Assembly (NCBI RefSeq): GCF_021390335.1
Contig: NZ_JAJUXK010000003.1
Span: 310,001-374,000 of the forward strand
Direction: 5' to 3'
Source of the DNA: Dyadobacter sp. CY343
Lineage (GTDB): Bacteria > Bacteroidota > Bacteroidia > Cytophagales > Spirosomataceae
DNA length: 64,000 nt
Position numbers and translations under genes: made by a program. Of this stretch, positions 16,563 to 25,944 are shown piece after piece. The notes beneath the pieces were generated by a model. That model did no database searches, had not been told where the DNA came from, and saw only the letters and a list, made by a program, of their open reading frames with translations. The number at the start of each line of letters is the position of its first letter. The stretch's first letter is position 1.

Positions 16563-17039
16563 CTACTTCTCTTCCAGCTCAAACATCGCCTCAATCTCCA
16601 CAGGGATATTATCCGGCAAGCTGCCCATTCCAACCGCGCTTCTTACTCCGATTCCGTTTTCTTCGCCCCATACCTTTGCGAAAAGCTCGCTGGCTCCGTT
16701 GATGATAAAGGGATGTTTTTCGAAATCCGGCGTGCAGTTAACCATACCGAGCACTTTAACTACTCTTTTCACACGGTTAAGGCTGCCCAGATTGGCTTTC
16801 AATGTCGACAAAATCGCCAGTCCTACCTGACGAGAAGCAAGCTTTCCTTGCTCTGCATCCATGTCTTTGCCAATGCGACCAATGATCAGGGATCCGTCGT
16901 CCTGCACAGTTCCATGGCCGGAGACGTAAACCCAGCGTTTGTCGACAATCAATAATGGTTTGTAAACGCCGACCGGTTTCGGGGCGGGAGGAAGGTTCAG
17001 GCCAAGGGCCGCAAAATTTGCTTCTGGTGTATTTTCCAT
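16563..17039 (-). CDS. RidA-family protein
   Basis: A 158-residue member of the RidA/YjgF/YER057c family, whose members hydrolyse enamines and imines such as 2-aminoacrylate that PLP enzymes release. The chorismate-mutase-like core is visible: VYVSGHGTVQDDGSLIIGRIGKD, ASRQVGLAILSTLKANLGSLNRVKRVVKVLGMVN, and the C-terminal GIGVRSAVGMGSLPDNIPVEIEAMFELEEK. In archetypal RidA an Arg binds the substrate carboxylate; here GVRSAVG holds an Arg at about that point. It lies between the permease gene and the D-amino-acid PLP enzyme, consistent with clearing the enamine that enzyme would make. Confidence 0.88.
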   Translation of the reverse strand: MENTPEANFAALGLNLPPAPKPVGVYKPLLIVDKRWVYVSGHGTVQDDGSLIIGRIGKDMDAEQGKLASRQVGLAILSTLKANLGSLNRVKRVVKVLGMVNCTPDFEKHPFIINGASELFAKVWGEENGIGVRSAVGMGSLPDNIPVEIEAMFELEEK

Positions 17040-17054
17040 TATGGTTGTATTTAT

Positions 17055-17304
17055 CCGTTCGTTGAAACGAACGGGTATTGATTTTGAATTTTAATAGATA
17101 AGGCAATCAATTTCCGTTCTTTTCAAAGAACGGTTACGGGTCTATCGCAACGCGCCACCGCCATCAATTTCCGTTCTTTTCAAAGAACGGTTATAGGTCT
17201 ATCGCAACGCGCCGCCGCCATCAATTTCCGTTCTTTTCAAAGAACGGTTATAGGTCTATTGCAACGCGCCACCGCAATCAATTACCGTCCGTTTCAACGT
17301 ACGG
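17055..17304. repeat. 57-bp tandem hairpin array
   Basis: Three direct 57-bp units begin at 17106, 17163 and 17220 and a partial fourth at 17277. Each contains the dyad CCGTTCTTTTCAAAGAACGG (9-bp arms, at 17114, 17171, 17228). The fourth reads CCGTCCGTT/AACGTACGG (17285-17304, one mismatch). A separate related dyad CCGTTCGTT/AACGAACGG lies at 17055-17074. In that dyad the T-A pair at stem position 7 has become G-C on both arms, a compensatory change. The array fills the space between gntP and ridA on the same transcript. There are no T-runs, so these are not ordinary terminators. Confidence 0.9.
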
Positions 17305-17312
17305 CCCGAGGC

Positions 17313-18617
17313 TTAAAGGAACAAATTTAACACCAAAACCCCCAGCAATCCCATTACGGACACGATTGTTTCCATTACGGACCAGGTGAGGAGCGTGTCT
17401 TTAATGCTGAGGTTGAAGTATTCTTTGAAGAGCCAGAAGCCACCGTCGTTGAGGTGAGAGAACATCAAACTTCCTGATCCAATGGCAAGTACGATCAATT
17501 CAGGTTCCACATTCGCATTCACCAGAAGGGGCGAAAGGATGCCAACGGTGGTTAATCCCGCAACAGTTGCCGAACCGACACAAACCCGGATTACGGCCGC
17601 AATCGACCAGCTTAATATCAGTGGAGAAATATCAATTCCTGCCAGACTTTCGGCAATGTAGGTACTTACGCCGCTGGCAGTCATGATTTCTTTGAACACA
17701 CCTGCACCTGCAATGATAAGCAAAATCACGGACACACCTTTGAAGGCTTCCTCCATCGATTTGCTGATCTTTTTCATATTCATGCCGCGCGCAATGCCGA
17801 GCGTATAAGCAGCAAAAAGTACGGAGATCAGCATTCCGAAATAGGGCTCAGCGAGCAGACCGATGATCTTGTTGTCGGGATAATAGCGCTTGATCGCAGA
17901 CATGGCTGTCAGTAAAAAGACGGGAAGTAGAGCAGTAATAACGCTGATCCCGAGTCCCGGTAGCTCGGCGGCCGGTCTTGGTTTTACATTAAAAAGATCT
18001 TCGTCGGGTTTGGGCTGAAACCTTTTTAAAGTACTCCCAAAAATTGGCCCTGCTACTGCGATGGCGGGAATGGAAACGAGGATACCATACAGTAACGTCT
18101 GTCCCAGATCCGCATTGAGCTGACTGGCTATAGCCGCGGGCGACGGGTGGGGCGGGAGATAACCGTGCGCAACTGATAATGCGGAAAGCATCGGGATACC
18201 AACATAAAGGAGCGGAAGCCGGGCAGTAGCGCTGATCATGAAGATTAATGGAATCACGATCACGAAACCTGCATTATAGAACAGCGGGATACCGATCACA
18301 AAACCGGCCAGCGCCATTCCCCATTGAATGTATTTTTGACCAAAGAGACCAATCAGTGCGTCGGTTATCCTTTGCGCCGCGCCGCTGTCGGCTACCATTT
18401 TACCCAGCATCGCCCCAAAACCTACGATCAGCACCAGGTCGCCGAGTGTGCCGCCGACACCTTTTTGAATCGCCGTACTTACAGTCGCTACACTCAGCCC
18501 GCTCGCCAGGCCCAGTCCGATGGAGACGAGCAGAAAGGAAATGAAGGTGTCGATTTTTAGCCAGGCGATCAGGAGGATCAATGCCAGGATCGCAAAGAAT
18601 GTAAGTAATAAGGGCAT
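17313..18617 (-). CDS. GntP-family permease
   Basis: An inner-membrane proton symporter of the gluconate permease family, 434 residues with about 12-14 hydrophobic helices. Family marks include GFGAMLGKMVADSGAAQRI, GIPLFYNAGFVIVIPL, LSALSVAHGYLPPHPSP and the final LMFSHLNDGGFWLFKEYFN. Relatives carry gluconate, fructuronate, lactate-type acids or D-serine (DsdX). Since it heads a unit with RidA, a D-amino-acid PLP enzyme and a dipeptidase, a D-serine or other D-amino-acid substrate fits better here than gluconate, though no key residue proves it. Divergent from gyrA across 283 bases. Confidence 0.9.
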   Translation of the reverse strand: MPLLLTFFAILALILLIAWLKIDTFISFLLVSIGLGLASGLSVATVSTAIQKGVGGTLGDLVLIVGFGAMLGKMVADSGAAQRITDALIGLFGQKYIQWGMALAGFVIGIPLFYNAGFVIVIPLIFMISATARLPLLYVGIPMLSALSVAHGYLPPHPSPAAIASQLNADLGQTLLYGILVSIPAIAVAGPIFGSTLKRFQPKPDEDLFNVKPRPAAELPGLGISVITALLPVFLLTAMSAIKRYYPDNKIIGLLAEPYFGMLISVLFAAYTLGIARGMNMKKISKSMEEAFKGVSVILLIIAGAGVFKEIMTASGVSTYIAESLAGIDISPLILSWSIAAVIRVCVGSATVAGLTTVGILSPLLVNANVEPELIVLAIGSGSLMFSHLNDGGFWLFKEYFNLSIKDTLLTWSVMETIVSVMGLLGVLVLNLFL

Positions 18618-18900
18618 AATTGAAATGGTAGGAAAGTAAGCTTGATGTAATAAGTTGGAAGAAAGAGATTTTTAATGATAGATGCCAATTTAGTTTTAAT
18701 TGAAGCGGTTTTTGGCCTAAATGGCGGCAGATCATCGATATAGGGCGGGCCGCTCCAAATAGCATAAAAGATAGTTGCTAGAATGCTTTAAAATCGCGAA
18801 ATTTGACTTTTTACAAAGGGTATTATTGCATTAATTCACTGAGCAGTTGAATATTTTCAATCTCTCATTTTAACAAATTTCGATTCTTTTCTAACACTTT

Positions 18901-21525
18901 ATGGCAGAATCTTCTGGTGAAAACATTATCCCAATTAATATTGAGGATGAAATGCGTGGGGCTTACATCGATTATTCGATGTCCGTCATTATCTCCCGCG
19001 CGTTGCCCGACGTTCGCGATGGCTTGAAACCGGTTCACAGGCGGGTTCTCTACGGAATGTCGGACCTGGGCGTGAATTACAATAGGTCCCATAAAAAATC
19101 AGCTCGTATAGTAGGGGAGGTTTTAGGTAAATATCACCCTCACGGTGATTCTTCGGTATATAATACAATGGTACGTATGGCCCAGCCGTGGTCGCTGCGC
19201 TACCCGCTGGTTGACGGTCAGGGTAACTTCGGATCTGTCGATGGGGATAACCCGGCGGCGATGCGGTATACGGAAGCCCGACTGAAAAGGATCGCAGATG
19301 AATTGCTGAATGACCTCGGAAAAGATACAGTTGATTTCCAGCCTAACTTCGACGATTCTTTAAGTGAACCTTCTGTTCTGCCTGCCAAATTCCCGAACCT
19401 GCTTGTAAATGGTTCGTCCGGTATTGCGGTAGGTATGGCCACGAATATGGCGCCTCACAATCTTTCGGAGGTCATCGACGGGGTTCTGGCTTATATTGAC
19501 GACAACGAGATCACTATCCCGCAATTGATGGAGCACGTAAAAGCTCCTGATTTCCCGACGGGGGGTATTATATATGGTTACAGCGGTGTTCGTTCCGCGA
19601 TGGAAACCGGCCGGGGCAGCATTATCATGCGCTCGAAGGCGAGTTTTGAAGTTTCGAAAACCGGACGCGAGCAGATCATTATTACCGAAATTCCTTACAT
19701 GACGAACAAGGCTGCGATGATTGAAAGGATCGCGGGTTTGATCAATGATAAGAAACTGGACGGAATATCTGATATCCGCGACGAATCTGACAGGGACGGA
19801 ATGCGCATTGTCTTCGATCTGAAAAAAGATGCGATCCCTAATATCGTACTGAACCATTTGTTCAAGTACACACCTTTACAAAGTTCTTTCGGGGTAAATA
19901 ACGTGGCGCTTGTAAAAGGCCGACCGGTATTGCTGAACCTGAAAGACCTGATCAAACATTACGTAGATCACCGGGTTGTTGTTATCACTCGCCGCACGGA
20001 ATATGAACTAAGAGAAGCTGAAAAGCGCGCGCATATTCTGGAAGGTTTGATCATCGCATTGGATAATCTGGATGCGGTAATTACCCTGATCCGCAGTTCG
20101 CGCGATCCGGAAGCTGCGAAAAGCGGTTTGATGGAGCAATTCGCACTGAGCGAGATCCAGGCAAAAGCGATTCTGGAAATGCGTCTGCAAAGATTGACCG
20201 GTCTGGAAAGAGACAAGATCGTTAAAGAATATGACGAGATCATGCTTCTGATCACAGATTTGCGCGACATTCTTGCTAACGAATACCGCAAGTTTGAAAT
20301 TATCAAAACAGAGCTTGGTGAGATCAAAGACCGTTACGGCGACGAACGCAGAACGAAAATCGAATTTGCAGCAGAGGAATTCAGTGACGAGGATATGATC
20401 CCTGATGACGAAATGCTCATCACGATTTCAAATGCCGGTTATATTAAAAGAACACCTTTGTCGGAATATCGTACGCAAACAAGGGGAGGAGTTGGCTCAC
20501 GCGGTGTTAAGACAAAAGACACTGACTTTACAGAGCACCTTTTCTCGGCCACTATGCTCAACTATCTGCTGATCTTTACAGAATATGGTAAGCTGTTCTG
20601 GATGAAAGTATATGAAGTGCCGGAAGGAAGCAAAACTTCAAAAGGGCGGCCTATTCAAAACTTGATCAGTCTGGAAAACGGCGACTCTATCCGTTCTGTA
20701 ATAAATGTGCGGACTTTGTCGGATGAGGATTATATCAACAATAATTATCTCATTATGTGTACCCAGCAGGGCACAATCAAGAAAACCTTGCTGCAGGCAT
20801 ATTCACGTCCGAGAGCAAATGGTATCATTGCGATTTCTATCAATGAAGGTGATAGGCTGCTCAACGTGGCTTTGACCAATGGAGACAATGATATTGTCAT
20901 TGCGTCTAGTGCCGGCCGTGCAGTTCGTTTTAACGAAAAAGGGGTTCGCCCGATGGGAAGGACCGCAGCCGGTGTGCGGGGTATTAACCTGAACGATCCT
21001 GACAACAAGGTGATCGGTATGGTTTGTATCAATCGCGAAGATGCGCAACTGTTGGTTGTTTCTGAAAACGGTTTTGGAAAGCGCTCGGATATAGATAGTT
21101 ACCGCATTACAAACCGTGGCGGAAAGGGAGTTTCTACCATGAACGCAACTGATAAGGTAGGTAAGCTGGTAGCAATTCGCGAAGTAACGGAGCAGGACGA
21201 CCTGATGATCATTACCAGAAATGGTATTGCAATCAGAATGAGCGTGTTGGATATTCGTTTGGCTGGAAGAAATACGCAGGGGGTGAAGCTGATCAGGCTG
21301 AACAATTCTGACGAAATCACTTCGGTGACGCGCATTCTCAAAGATCCTGACGAGAAGGCGGAAGAGCTGGACGAAGAAGGCAATGTAATCGTAATGCCTC
21401 TGTCGGAAGCGATCGCGGCGGGTGAAATAGTTCTGACTGACGAGGAGGATGAAGAGCTGGATGAAGATGTGATCGAAGACGATGAGGAAGACGAAAATGA
21501 GGCTCCTGAGGAACCAGAGGCATGA
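18901..21525 (+). CDS. gyrA: DNA gyrase subunit A
   Basis: The breakage-reunion subunit of DNA gyrase, 874 residues. The winged-helix and tower domains start at [20 protein letters not shown]; the catalytic Tyr is Tyr123 in AAMRYTEAR. The quinolone-determining region reads [17 protein letters not shown]: Ser84 matches E. coli Ser83, and Asn88 stands where E. coli has Asp87. The C-terminal DNA-wrapping propellers (from about residue 510) carry the gyrase box as [10 protein letters not shown], and the protein ends in a very acidic tail of about 50 residues ([19 protein letters not shown]) common in Bacteroidota. It is divergent from gntP and followed by a TPR gene with its own likely promoter. 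Confidence 0.97.
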   Translation: MAESSGENIIPINIEDEMRGAYIDYSMSVIISRALPDVRDGLKPVHRRVLYGMSDLGVNYNRSHKKSARIVGEVLGKYHPHGDSSVYNTMVRMAQPWSLRYPLVDGQGNFGSVDGDNPAAMRYTEARLKRIADELLNDLGKDTVDFQPNFDDSLSEPSVLPAKFPNLLVNGSSGIAVGMATNMAPHNLSEVIDGVLAYIDDNEITIPQLMEHVKAPDFPTGGIIYGYSGVRSAMETGRGSIIMRSKASFEVSKTGREQIIITEIPYMTNKAAMIERIAGLINDKKLDGISDIRDESDRDGMRIVFDLKKDAIPNIVLNHLFKYTPLQSSFGVNNVALVKGRPVLLNLKDLIKHYVDHRVVVITRRTEYELREAEKRAHILEGLIIALDNLDAVITLIRSSRDPEAAKSGLMEQFALSEIQAKAILEMRLQRLTGLERDKIVKEYDEIMLLITDLRDILANEYRKFEIIKTELGEIKDRYGDERRTKIEFAAEEFSDEDMIPDDEMLITISNAGYIKRTPLSEYRTQTRGGVGSRGVKTKDTDFTEHLFSATMLNYLLIFTEYGKLFWMKVYEVPEGSKTSKGRPIQNLISLENGDSIRSVINVRTLSDEDYINNNYLIMCTQQGTIKKTLLQAYSRPRANGIIAISINEGDRLLNVALTNGDNDIVIASSAGRAVRFNEKGVRPMGRTAAGVRGINLNDPDNKVIGMVCINREDAQLLVVSENGFGKRSDIDSYRITNRGGKGVSTMNATDKVGKLVAIREVTEQDDLMIITRNGIAIRMSVLDIRLAGRNTQGVKLIRLNNSDEITSVTRILKDPDEKAEELDEEGNVIVMPLSEAIAAGEIVLTDEEDEELDEDVIEDDEEDENEAPEEPEA

Positions 21526-21528
21526 TTT

Positions 21529-21561
21529 TTGTAAAAATTATATTAATTGATTTATATTTAG
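21529..21561 (+). promoter_or_regulatory. possible promoter of the TPR gene
   Basis: TTG (21529-21531), a 21-base spacer and TATATTTAG (21553-21561) approximate the Bacteroidota -33/-7 promoter. It starts just after the gyrA stop and lies 36 bases before the TPR start. Confidence 0.35.
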
Positions 21562-21597
21562 CATTCGAACAACCAATCACAATCAAAGTAAATATTT

Positions 21598-23058
21598 ATG
21601 AAAAGACTGATTTTTGTATCTGCACTAAGCCTTTTCAGCTTCGCAGCATTTTCGCAAGACGACGCTGTTAGCAAGGCTCTGGTAGACGGATTTCGAAAGG
21701 AAAAAGAGAAAAGCGATAAAGATGTGACTGATCCAAAGGCTAGTGCGAAAGCATCGTTCTGGATGGAGCGCGCAAAACTTTATGAAAACATCGCTTCTCA
21801 GGCTTCCGGAGTTGACTCAAGTGCAGCAAAAACTGCTATGGAGGCTTACAAAAAAGTAGTAGAGCTTGACGTAACCAAAAAAGGAGAGCCTGGAAAATCT
21901 TCTAAAGAAGCGACCAGTGCACTTACAGCAGGAGAGGGTACTCAGTTGTTCAATGCTTTTGTAAAACAAGGTGCTGAAAAATACCAGGCTAAAAACCTTA
22001 ACGGGGCATTGGAAATGTTCACACTTGCTCAGGATATCAACAAAAAAGATACTTTGGCATCTTTGTACGGTGGTATCGCGGCGCAGCAGTTGGATAAGAA
22101 AGAAGAAGCTAAAAAATCTTTCGAAGCTTATGCTGCAAATGGTGGAAAAGATCCAAGCGTATTTTATGGTTTGGCTCAACTATACCGTGCTGAAAATAAC
22201 TTCGACAAAGCAATCGAAACCTTGAATACAGGTTTGAAACAAGCTCCTAACAATAAGGACTTGAAAGCGGAGATCGTGAACATTCTGTTGGCTTCGGGTA
22301 AAGAAGATAAGGCTATCCAGGAACTGGAAGCTTTGGCACAATCTGACCCAAAAAACACGCAGAACCTCGTTAACCTCGCTATTTTGTATGACAACATGCA
22401 ACGTACAGCTAACGATTCGATCAAGCAAATGTCAAGCAAAATGGGCACTGGAAACAAATCAGCTGCTGCTATGACTAAAAACCTGGAAAGTGAAAAAGGT
22501 AAGATCGAAGTATATGACGGAGAGGTAAAACGTATCAGCGGGCTGATCAAAAAACAGCCAAAAAATGCTGATTTGAAACGCCAGCTTGCTGATGTGAACG
22601 CGAAAAAGAAAGAAACACTTGAAGCGATCGCGAAAATGGAGGGTGAAGTTAGCGCAGCCAAAGCATCAGCAGCAAGCAGCGACAACGCCGGAATGGAAAA
22701 ACAACTTGCTGACCTGAAAGCCAAACAAGCAGATGCAAGCAGTAAAGCAATGACCAACTACAAAAAAGTGTTGGAAATTGACGCTGCTAACTACGATGCA
22801 CTTTACAACTTGGGAGTATTCTACTTCAACGAAGCGGTTATCCTGAAAGGCGAAGTGGATAACATGAATATGACTGAATATCAGGCAAAAGGTAAAGAAA
22901 TTGAAGGTCGTGTTTGTGGTAAATTCAAGAAAGCGAAACCATACTTCGAAAAAGCTATTCAAGCAAAAGACGAGGCTGAGGCGAAAGAAACCTTGGGAAT
23001 TGTTAACGGAGTGTTGGAGCAATTTGCCAGCAAAAACGTAGCCTGTGTAGAGGAGTAA
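21598..23058 (+). CDS. periplasmic TPR protein
   Basis: An exported protein of 486 residues with a signal peptide (MKRLIFVSALSLFSFAAFSQ). Tetratricopeptide repeats fill residues about 115-265 (NLNGALEMFTLAQDINKKDTLASLYGGIAAQQ, DPSVFYGLAQLYRAENNFDKAIETL, DLKAEIVNILLASGKEDKAIQELEALAQ). A long Lys/Glu/Ala-rich coiled-coil region follows (about 295-380), and a last repeat pair with YDALYNLGVFYFNEAV. TPR proteins hold partner proteins; the partner is unknown. The gene is adenine-rich at codon level, like a highly expressed gene, and ends in a strong terminator. Confidence 0.85.
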   Translation: MKRLIFVSALSLFSFAAFSQDDAVSKALVDGFRKEKEKSDKDVTDPKASAKASFWMERAKLYENIASQASGVDSSAAKTAMEAYKKVVELDVTKKGEPGKSSKEATSALTAGEGTQLFNAFVKQGAEKYQAKNLNGALEMFTLAQDINKKDTLASLYGGIAAQQLDKKEEAKKSFEAYAANGGKDPSVFYGLAQLYRAENNFDKAIETLNTGLKQAPNNKDLKAEIVNILLASGKEDKAIQELEALAQSDPKNTQNLVNLAILYDNMQRTANDSIKQMSSKMGTGNKSAAAMTKNLESEKGKIEVYDGEVKRISGLIKKQPKNADLKRQLADVNAKKKETLEAIAKMEGEVSAAKASAASSDNAGMEKQLADLKAKQADASSKAMTNYKKVLEIDAANYDALYNLGVFYFNEAVILKGEVDNMNMTEYQAKGKEIEGRVCGKFKKAKPYFEKAIQAKDEAEAKETLGIVNGVLEQFASKNVACVEE

Positions 23059-23084
23059 TCCTTTCAGGTTTTAATATTTTAAGG

Positions 23085-23115
23085 GAGGGCGCTGATATCA
23101 GCGCCCTCTTTTTTT
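23085..23115 (+). terminator. strong intrinsic terminator
   Basis: The perfect palindrome GAGGGCGCTGATATCAGCGCCCTC (23085-23108) is followed by seven T, 27 bases after the TPR stop. Confidence 0.92.
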
Positions 23116-23257
23116 GCGGCTTTCGTTTTTTTACCATTTAATAAATACTATTGAAACCTTGAATAATTAAAAGACCAATCTGTTAATTTTAATTGGTTTC
23201 AACGTTCGACTGATACCATATTGTCTTCGCCATTTTCCAACACTAAACGCTGCTGTT

Positions 23258-25591
23258 ATGATCTGTCGATTTCTACTTATCACAATTTCACTGCTGGCAT
23301 TTGGCCGCCTTTCATTTTCTCAATCGCTTTCTACGAATCTTCCGATTGTGGTCATTACCTCGGATGGCGAGATTTTAGATGACCCGAAGGTAGGAGCGGG
23401 GATGAAGATTATTTTCAATGGCGCGGGGCAAACGAATAATTATTCAGACATCACGAATCCGGCCAGCTTGAATTATGATGGAAGAATTGCGATTGAAATC
23501 CGCGGTTCAAGTTCTCAGAATTCGCCCAAAAAGTCCTACGGTTTTGAGACGCGACAAGATAATAACGTAGATAACAGAAATGTTTCTCTGCTCGGACTGC
23601 CAAGTGAAAACGACTGGATCTTAAACGGTTTGATATTCGACCCGAGCCTGATGCGCGACTACCTGGCATATTCCATGTCTCGTGCGGCTGGACATTATGC
23701 GTCGCGCACGATCTACTGCGAATTATTTGTCAATGCAGATTACCGCGGCGTGTATATGTTGCAGGAAAAAATCAAGGTTGATGGAAATAGGGTAGATCTG
23801 GTGGATTTGGAAAATAGTGATAATGCTGCGCCCGAGATTACCGGGGGCTATATAATCAAAGCTGACAAGACCACAGGCGGAGATCCTGTGGCGTTTGTCA
23901 TGAATGGAAATAACATGAATGGTTATGACGAAACAATTGATTTTATTCACGATACCCCTGAGCCAGAAGTGATTACCGACCAGCAGGCTGCCTATATTGA
24001 ATCTGTTTTTCGGGATTTGGAAAATGAAACCAATGCTAACAATTCCTCAGTCACAAACGGATTTCCCTCGATCATTGACGTTCCCACATTTCTGGATTAC
24101 ATGCTCGTCAGTGAGCTAGGCAGTAGCGTTGATGCTTATAAATTCAGTACATTTTTCCATAAAGACCGAGGTGGGAAACTAAGAGCAGGGCCGGTCTGGG
24201 ATTTCAATTATGGATTTGGGATGGTAGGAGGGCAGACTGACCCGCGCTCCAAGACAACTGACTGGCAGTTTGAAAATGGTAATAACGAAGGCCCGCGGTT
24301 TTTCAGACAAATGTTTTATAATCCTGAATACCAATGTTATCTGGCAAAACGTTGGAATTCGCTCACACAAGCTGGTATGCCATTGAATGTCAGTAGCATA
24401 CAAAATGAAATTGAATCTGTCAAAAGTCAATTAATAGCTGCTGCTGGACGGGACGTAGAACGCTGGCATACGATAGGGAACTTCGACGATCAGGTCACAT
24501 TTCTGAAACAATTCATCCAGGATAGGAGTACGTGGATGACGAATAATCTGGGTTCATTCAGCGGTTGCGCGAATCTGGTCATTCCGCAGTTAGTTATAAA
24601 CGAGATTATGTATAACGCTCCGGCAGGTCCGGCGGGAAGCAGTAATGATCTTGAATTTATAGAGATCAAGAATCAGGGAAGTAGTCCGGTTAATCTGTCG
24701 GGTCTTTATTTTGCGGGCCTGGGGTTGAGCTATCAGTTTCCCCCAAATACTTCTGTCGACGCGGGTGGTTTCCTGGTGATCGCAAGTAACCCCACAGCAT
24801 TTGCTGCGAAATATGGATTTCAACCTTTCGGCCAATTCACCAGAAACTTGTCTAACAGATCACAGCGATTGTTGCTTTCAGATGCATTTGGAAATATAAT
24901 CGACGATGTAACTTATTCTGATTCAGCTCCGTGGCCGACGTCTGCGGATGGTGGGGGTAAATCTCTTGAATTGAAAACTCCATCATCTGACAACAATAGT
25001 GCCGCCAATTGGGCGGTGCGAGCATCGGACGGAGGAAGCCCTGGAGCTGACAACTTCGGTTCGTTGCCGGTGACATTGATTCATTTCTATGCGATCGCTG
25101 AAAAGTCAGGAGTGACTTTGCTATGGAGAGTAGCCGACGAAATTGATGTTGACAGGTATGTGGTTGAAGCAGCACAAGATGGTAAAAACTTTGTCACGAT
25201 TGGCGAGGTTGCTGCGGTGGGAAAAGCCGAATATATATTCTCAGACCCCGAATCGGCAGCCGGCAGAATTTACTATCGACTGAAATCAATTGATATGGAC
25301 GGAACATTCGCATATAGCAAAATCGTTGTAATCCGCCGAGACCTGGCTGACAAGATAAATATTTATCCAAATCCTGCGAGCGACAAAGTGATGTTTAACC
25401 TGAGCGAAAGCTGGCGCGGCGGCGTGTCGGTAAAAATCATTTCTTTAAATGGACAAGTGCTGCGATCCGGAGAGTTGATCCAGAAATCCAATGGACATGT
25501 GAATATCTCGGAGCTGCCGGCGGGTAAATATATCTTGCAATTCCGTGGACAGGAGGATATAGTATCAAAACTGATCAATATAGTAAGGTAA
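23258..25591 (+). CDS. secreted CotH-kinase/lamin-tail protein, T9SS type A
   Basis: A 777-residue exported protein. After the signal peptide (to about residue 22) comes a CotH-like domain (about 30-430) with IEIRGSSSQNSPKKSYGFETR, the DWILNG segment and GPVWDFNYGFGMVGG, whose Asp matches the metal-binding position of CotH protein kinases. A lamin-tail domain follows (about 445-610; VINEIMYNAPAGPAGSSNDLEFIEIKN). The end has a Por-type sorting domain (about 695-777; INIYPNPASDKVMFNL, SELPAGKYILQF), so it should leave the cell through the type IX system and be attached to the surface. Kinase activity is only inferred. Isolated gene. Confidence 0.9.
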   Translation: MICRFLLITISLLAFGRLSFSQSLSTNLPIVVITSDGEILDDPKVGAGMKIIFNGAGQTNNYSDITNPASLNYDGRIAIEIRGSSSQNSPKKSYGFETRQDNNVDNRNVSLLGLPSENDWILNGLIFDPSLMRDYLAYSMSRAAGHYASRTIYCELFVNADYRGVYMLQEKIKVDGNRVDLVDLENSDNAAPEITGGYIIKADKTTGGDPVAFVMNGNNMNGYDETIDFIHDTPEPEVITDQQAAYIESVFRDLENETNANNSSVTNGFPSIIDVPTFLDYMLVSELGSSVDAYKFSTFFHKDRGGKLRAGPVWDFNYGFGMVGGQTDPRSKTTDWQFENGNNEGPRFFRQMFYNPEYQCYLAKRWNSLTQAGMPLNVSSIQNEIESVKSQLIAAAGRDVERWHTIGNFDDQVTFLKQFIQDRSTWMTNNLGSFSGCANLVIPQLVINEIMYNAPAGPAGSSNDLEFIEIKNQGSSPVNLSGLYFAGLGLSYQFPPNTSVDAGGFLVIASNPTAFAAKYGFQPFGQFTRNLSNRSQRLLLSDAFGNIIDDVTYSDSAPWPTSADGGGKSLELKTPSSDNNSAANWAVRASDGGSPGADNFGSLPVTLIHFYAIAEKSGVTLLWRVADEIDVDRYVVEAAQDGKNFVTIGEVAAVGKAEYIFSDPESAAGRIYYRLKSIDMDGTFAYSKIVVIRRDLADKINIYPNPASDKVMFNLSESWRGGVSVKIISLNGQVLRSGELIQKSNGHVNISELPAGKYILQFRGQEDIVSKLINIVR

Positions 25592-25944
25592 AGAAGCTAG
25601 CGAGCTCGGAGGGGCTCGCATAAACTCTATTTAACATAATATAAATTATACAACAAATAATGACATTCTGGTAGAGGCTTAGATTAAACCATTTCGGTCT
25701 ATGGTGCAGCTCGACTGCGTCTGTTCAATTCTAAGCGAATGAAATGTTGTCAACAACATACTCATTAACCTGAATATCAGTGCAAATTCGTGCATTCGTG
25801 GCATTTAAAAACATATCTCAACTTTTCCAATCTGATCAAATTATTGTCTAAAAATTACCGCCAGCTAGTTATCATGCCCGATAGAAAGATACATTCAGGC
25901 ATTTAAAGACAACTTTGACTACTTGTTTGTAAAGTCAATCCCTA
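25592..25944. other. 353-bp gap upstream of DKNYY lipoprotein
   Basis: AT-rich space between two rightward genes. It holds a 6-bp dyad GCGAGC/GCTCGC just after the CotH stop and the 16-bp palindrome ATGTTGT-CA-ACAACAT at 25744-25759, which could be an operator. A doubled ATTCGTGC word lies near 25785-25800. No coding frame or strong terminator is visible. Confidence 0.5.

Noticed and set aside
17055..17304. CRISPR-like appearance of the 57-bp repeats
   Set aside because: Units are contiguous tandem copies with no unique spacers, and no cas gene is present.
17313..18617. Naming the GntP-family protein a gluconate permease
   Set aside because: Family members carry several substrates, and the neighbouring genes point to D-amino acids rather than gluconate.
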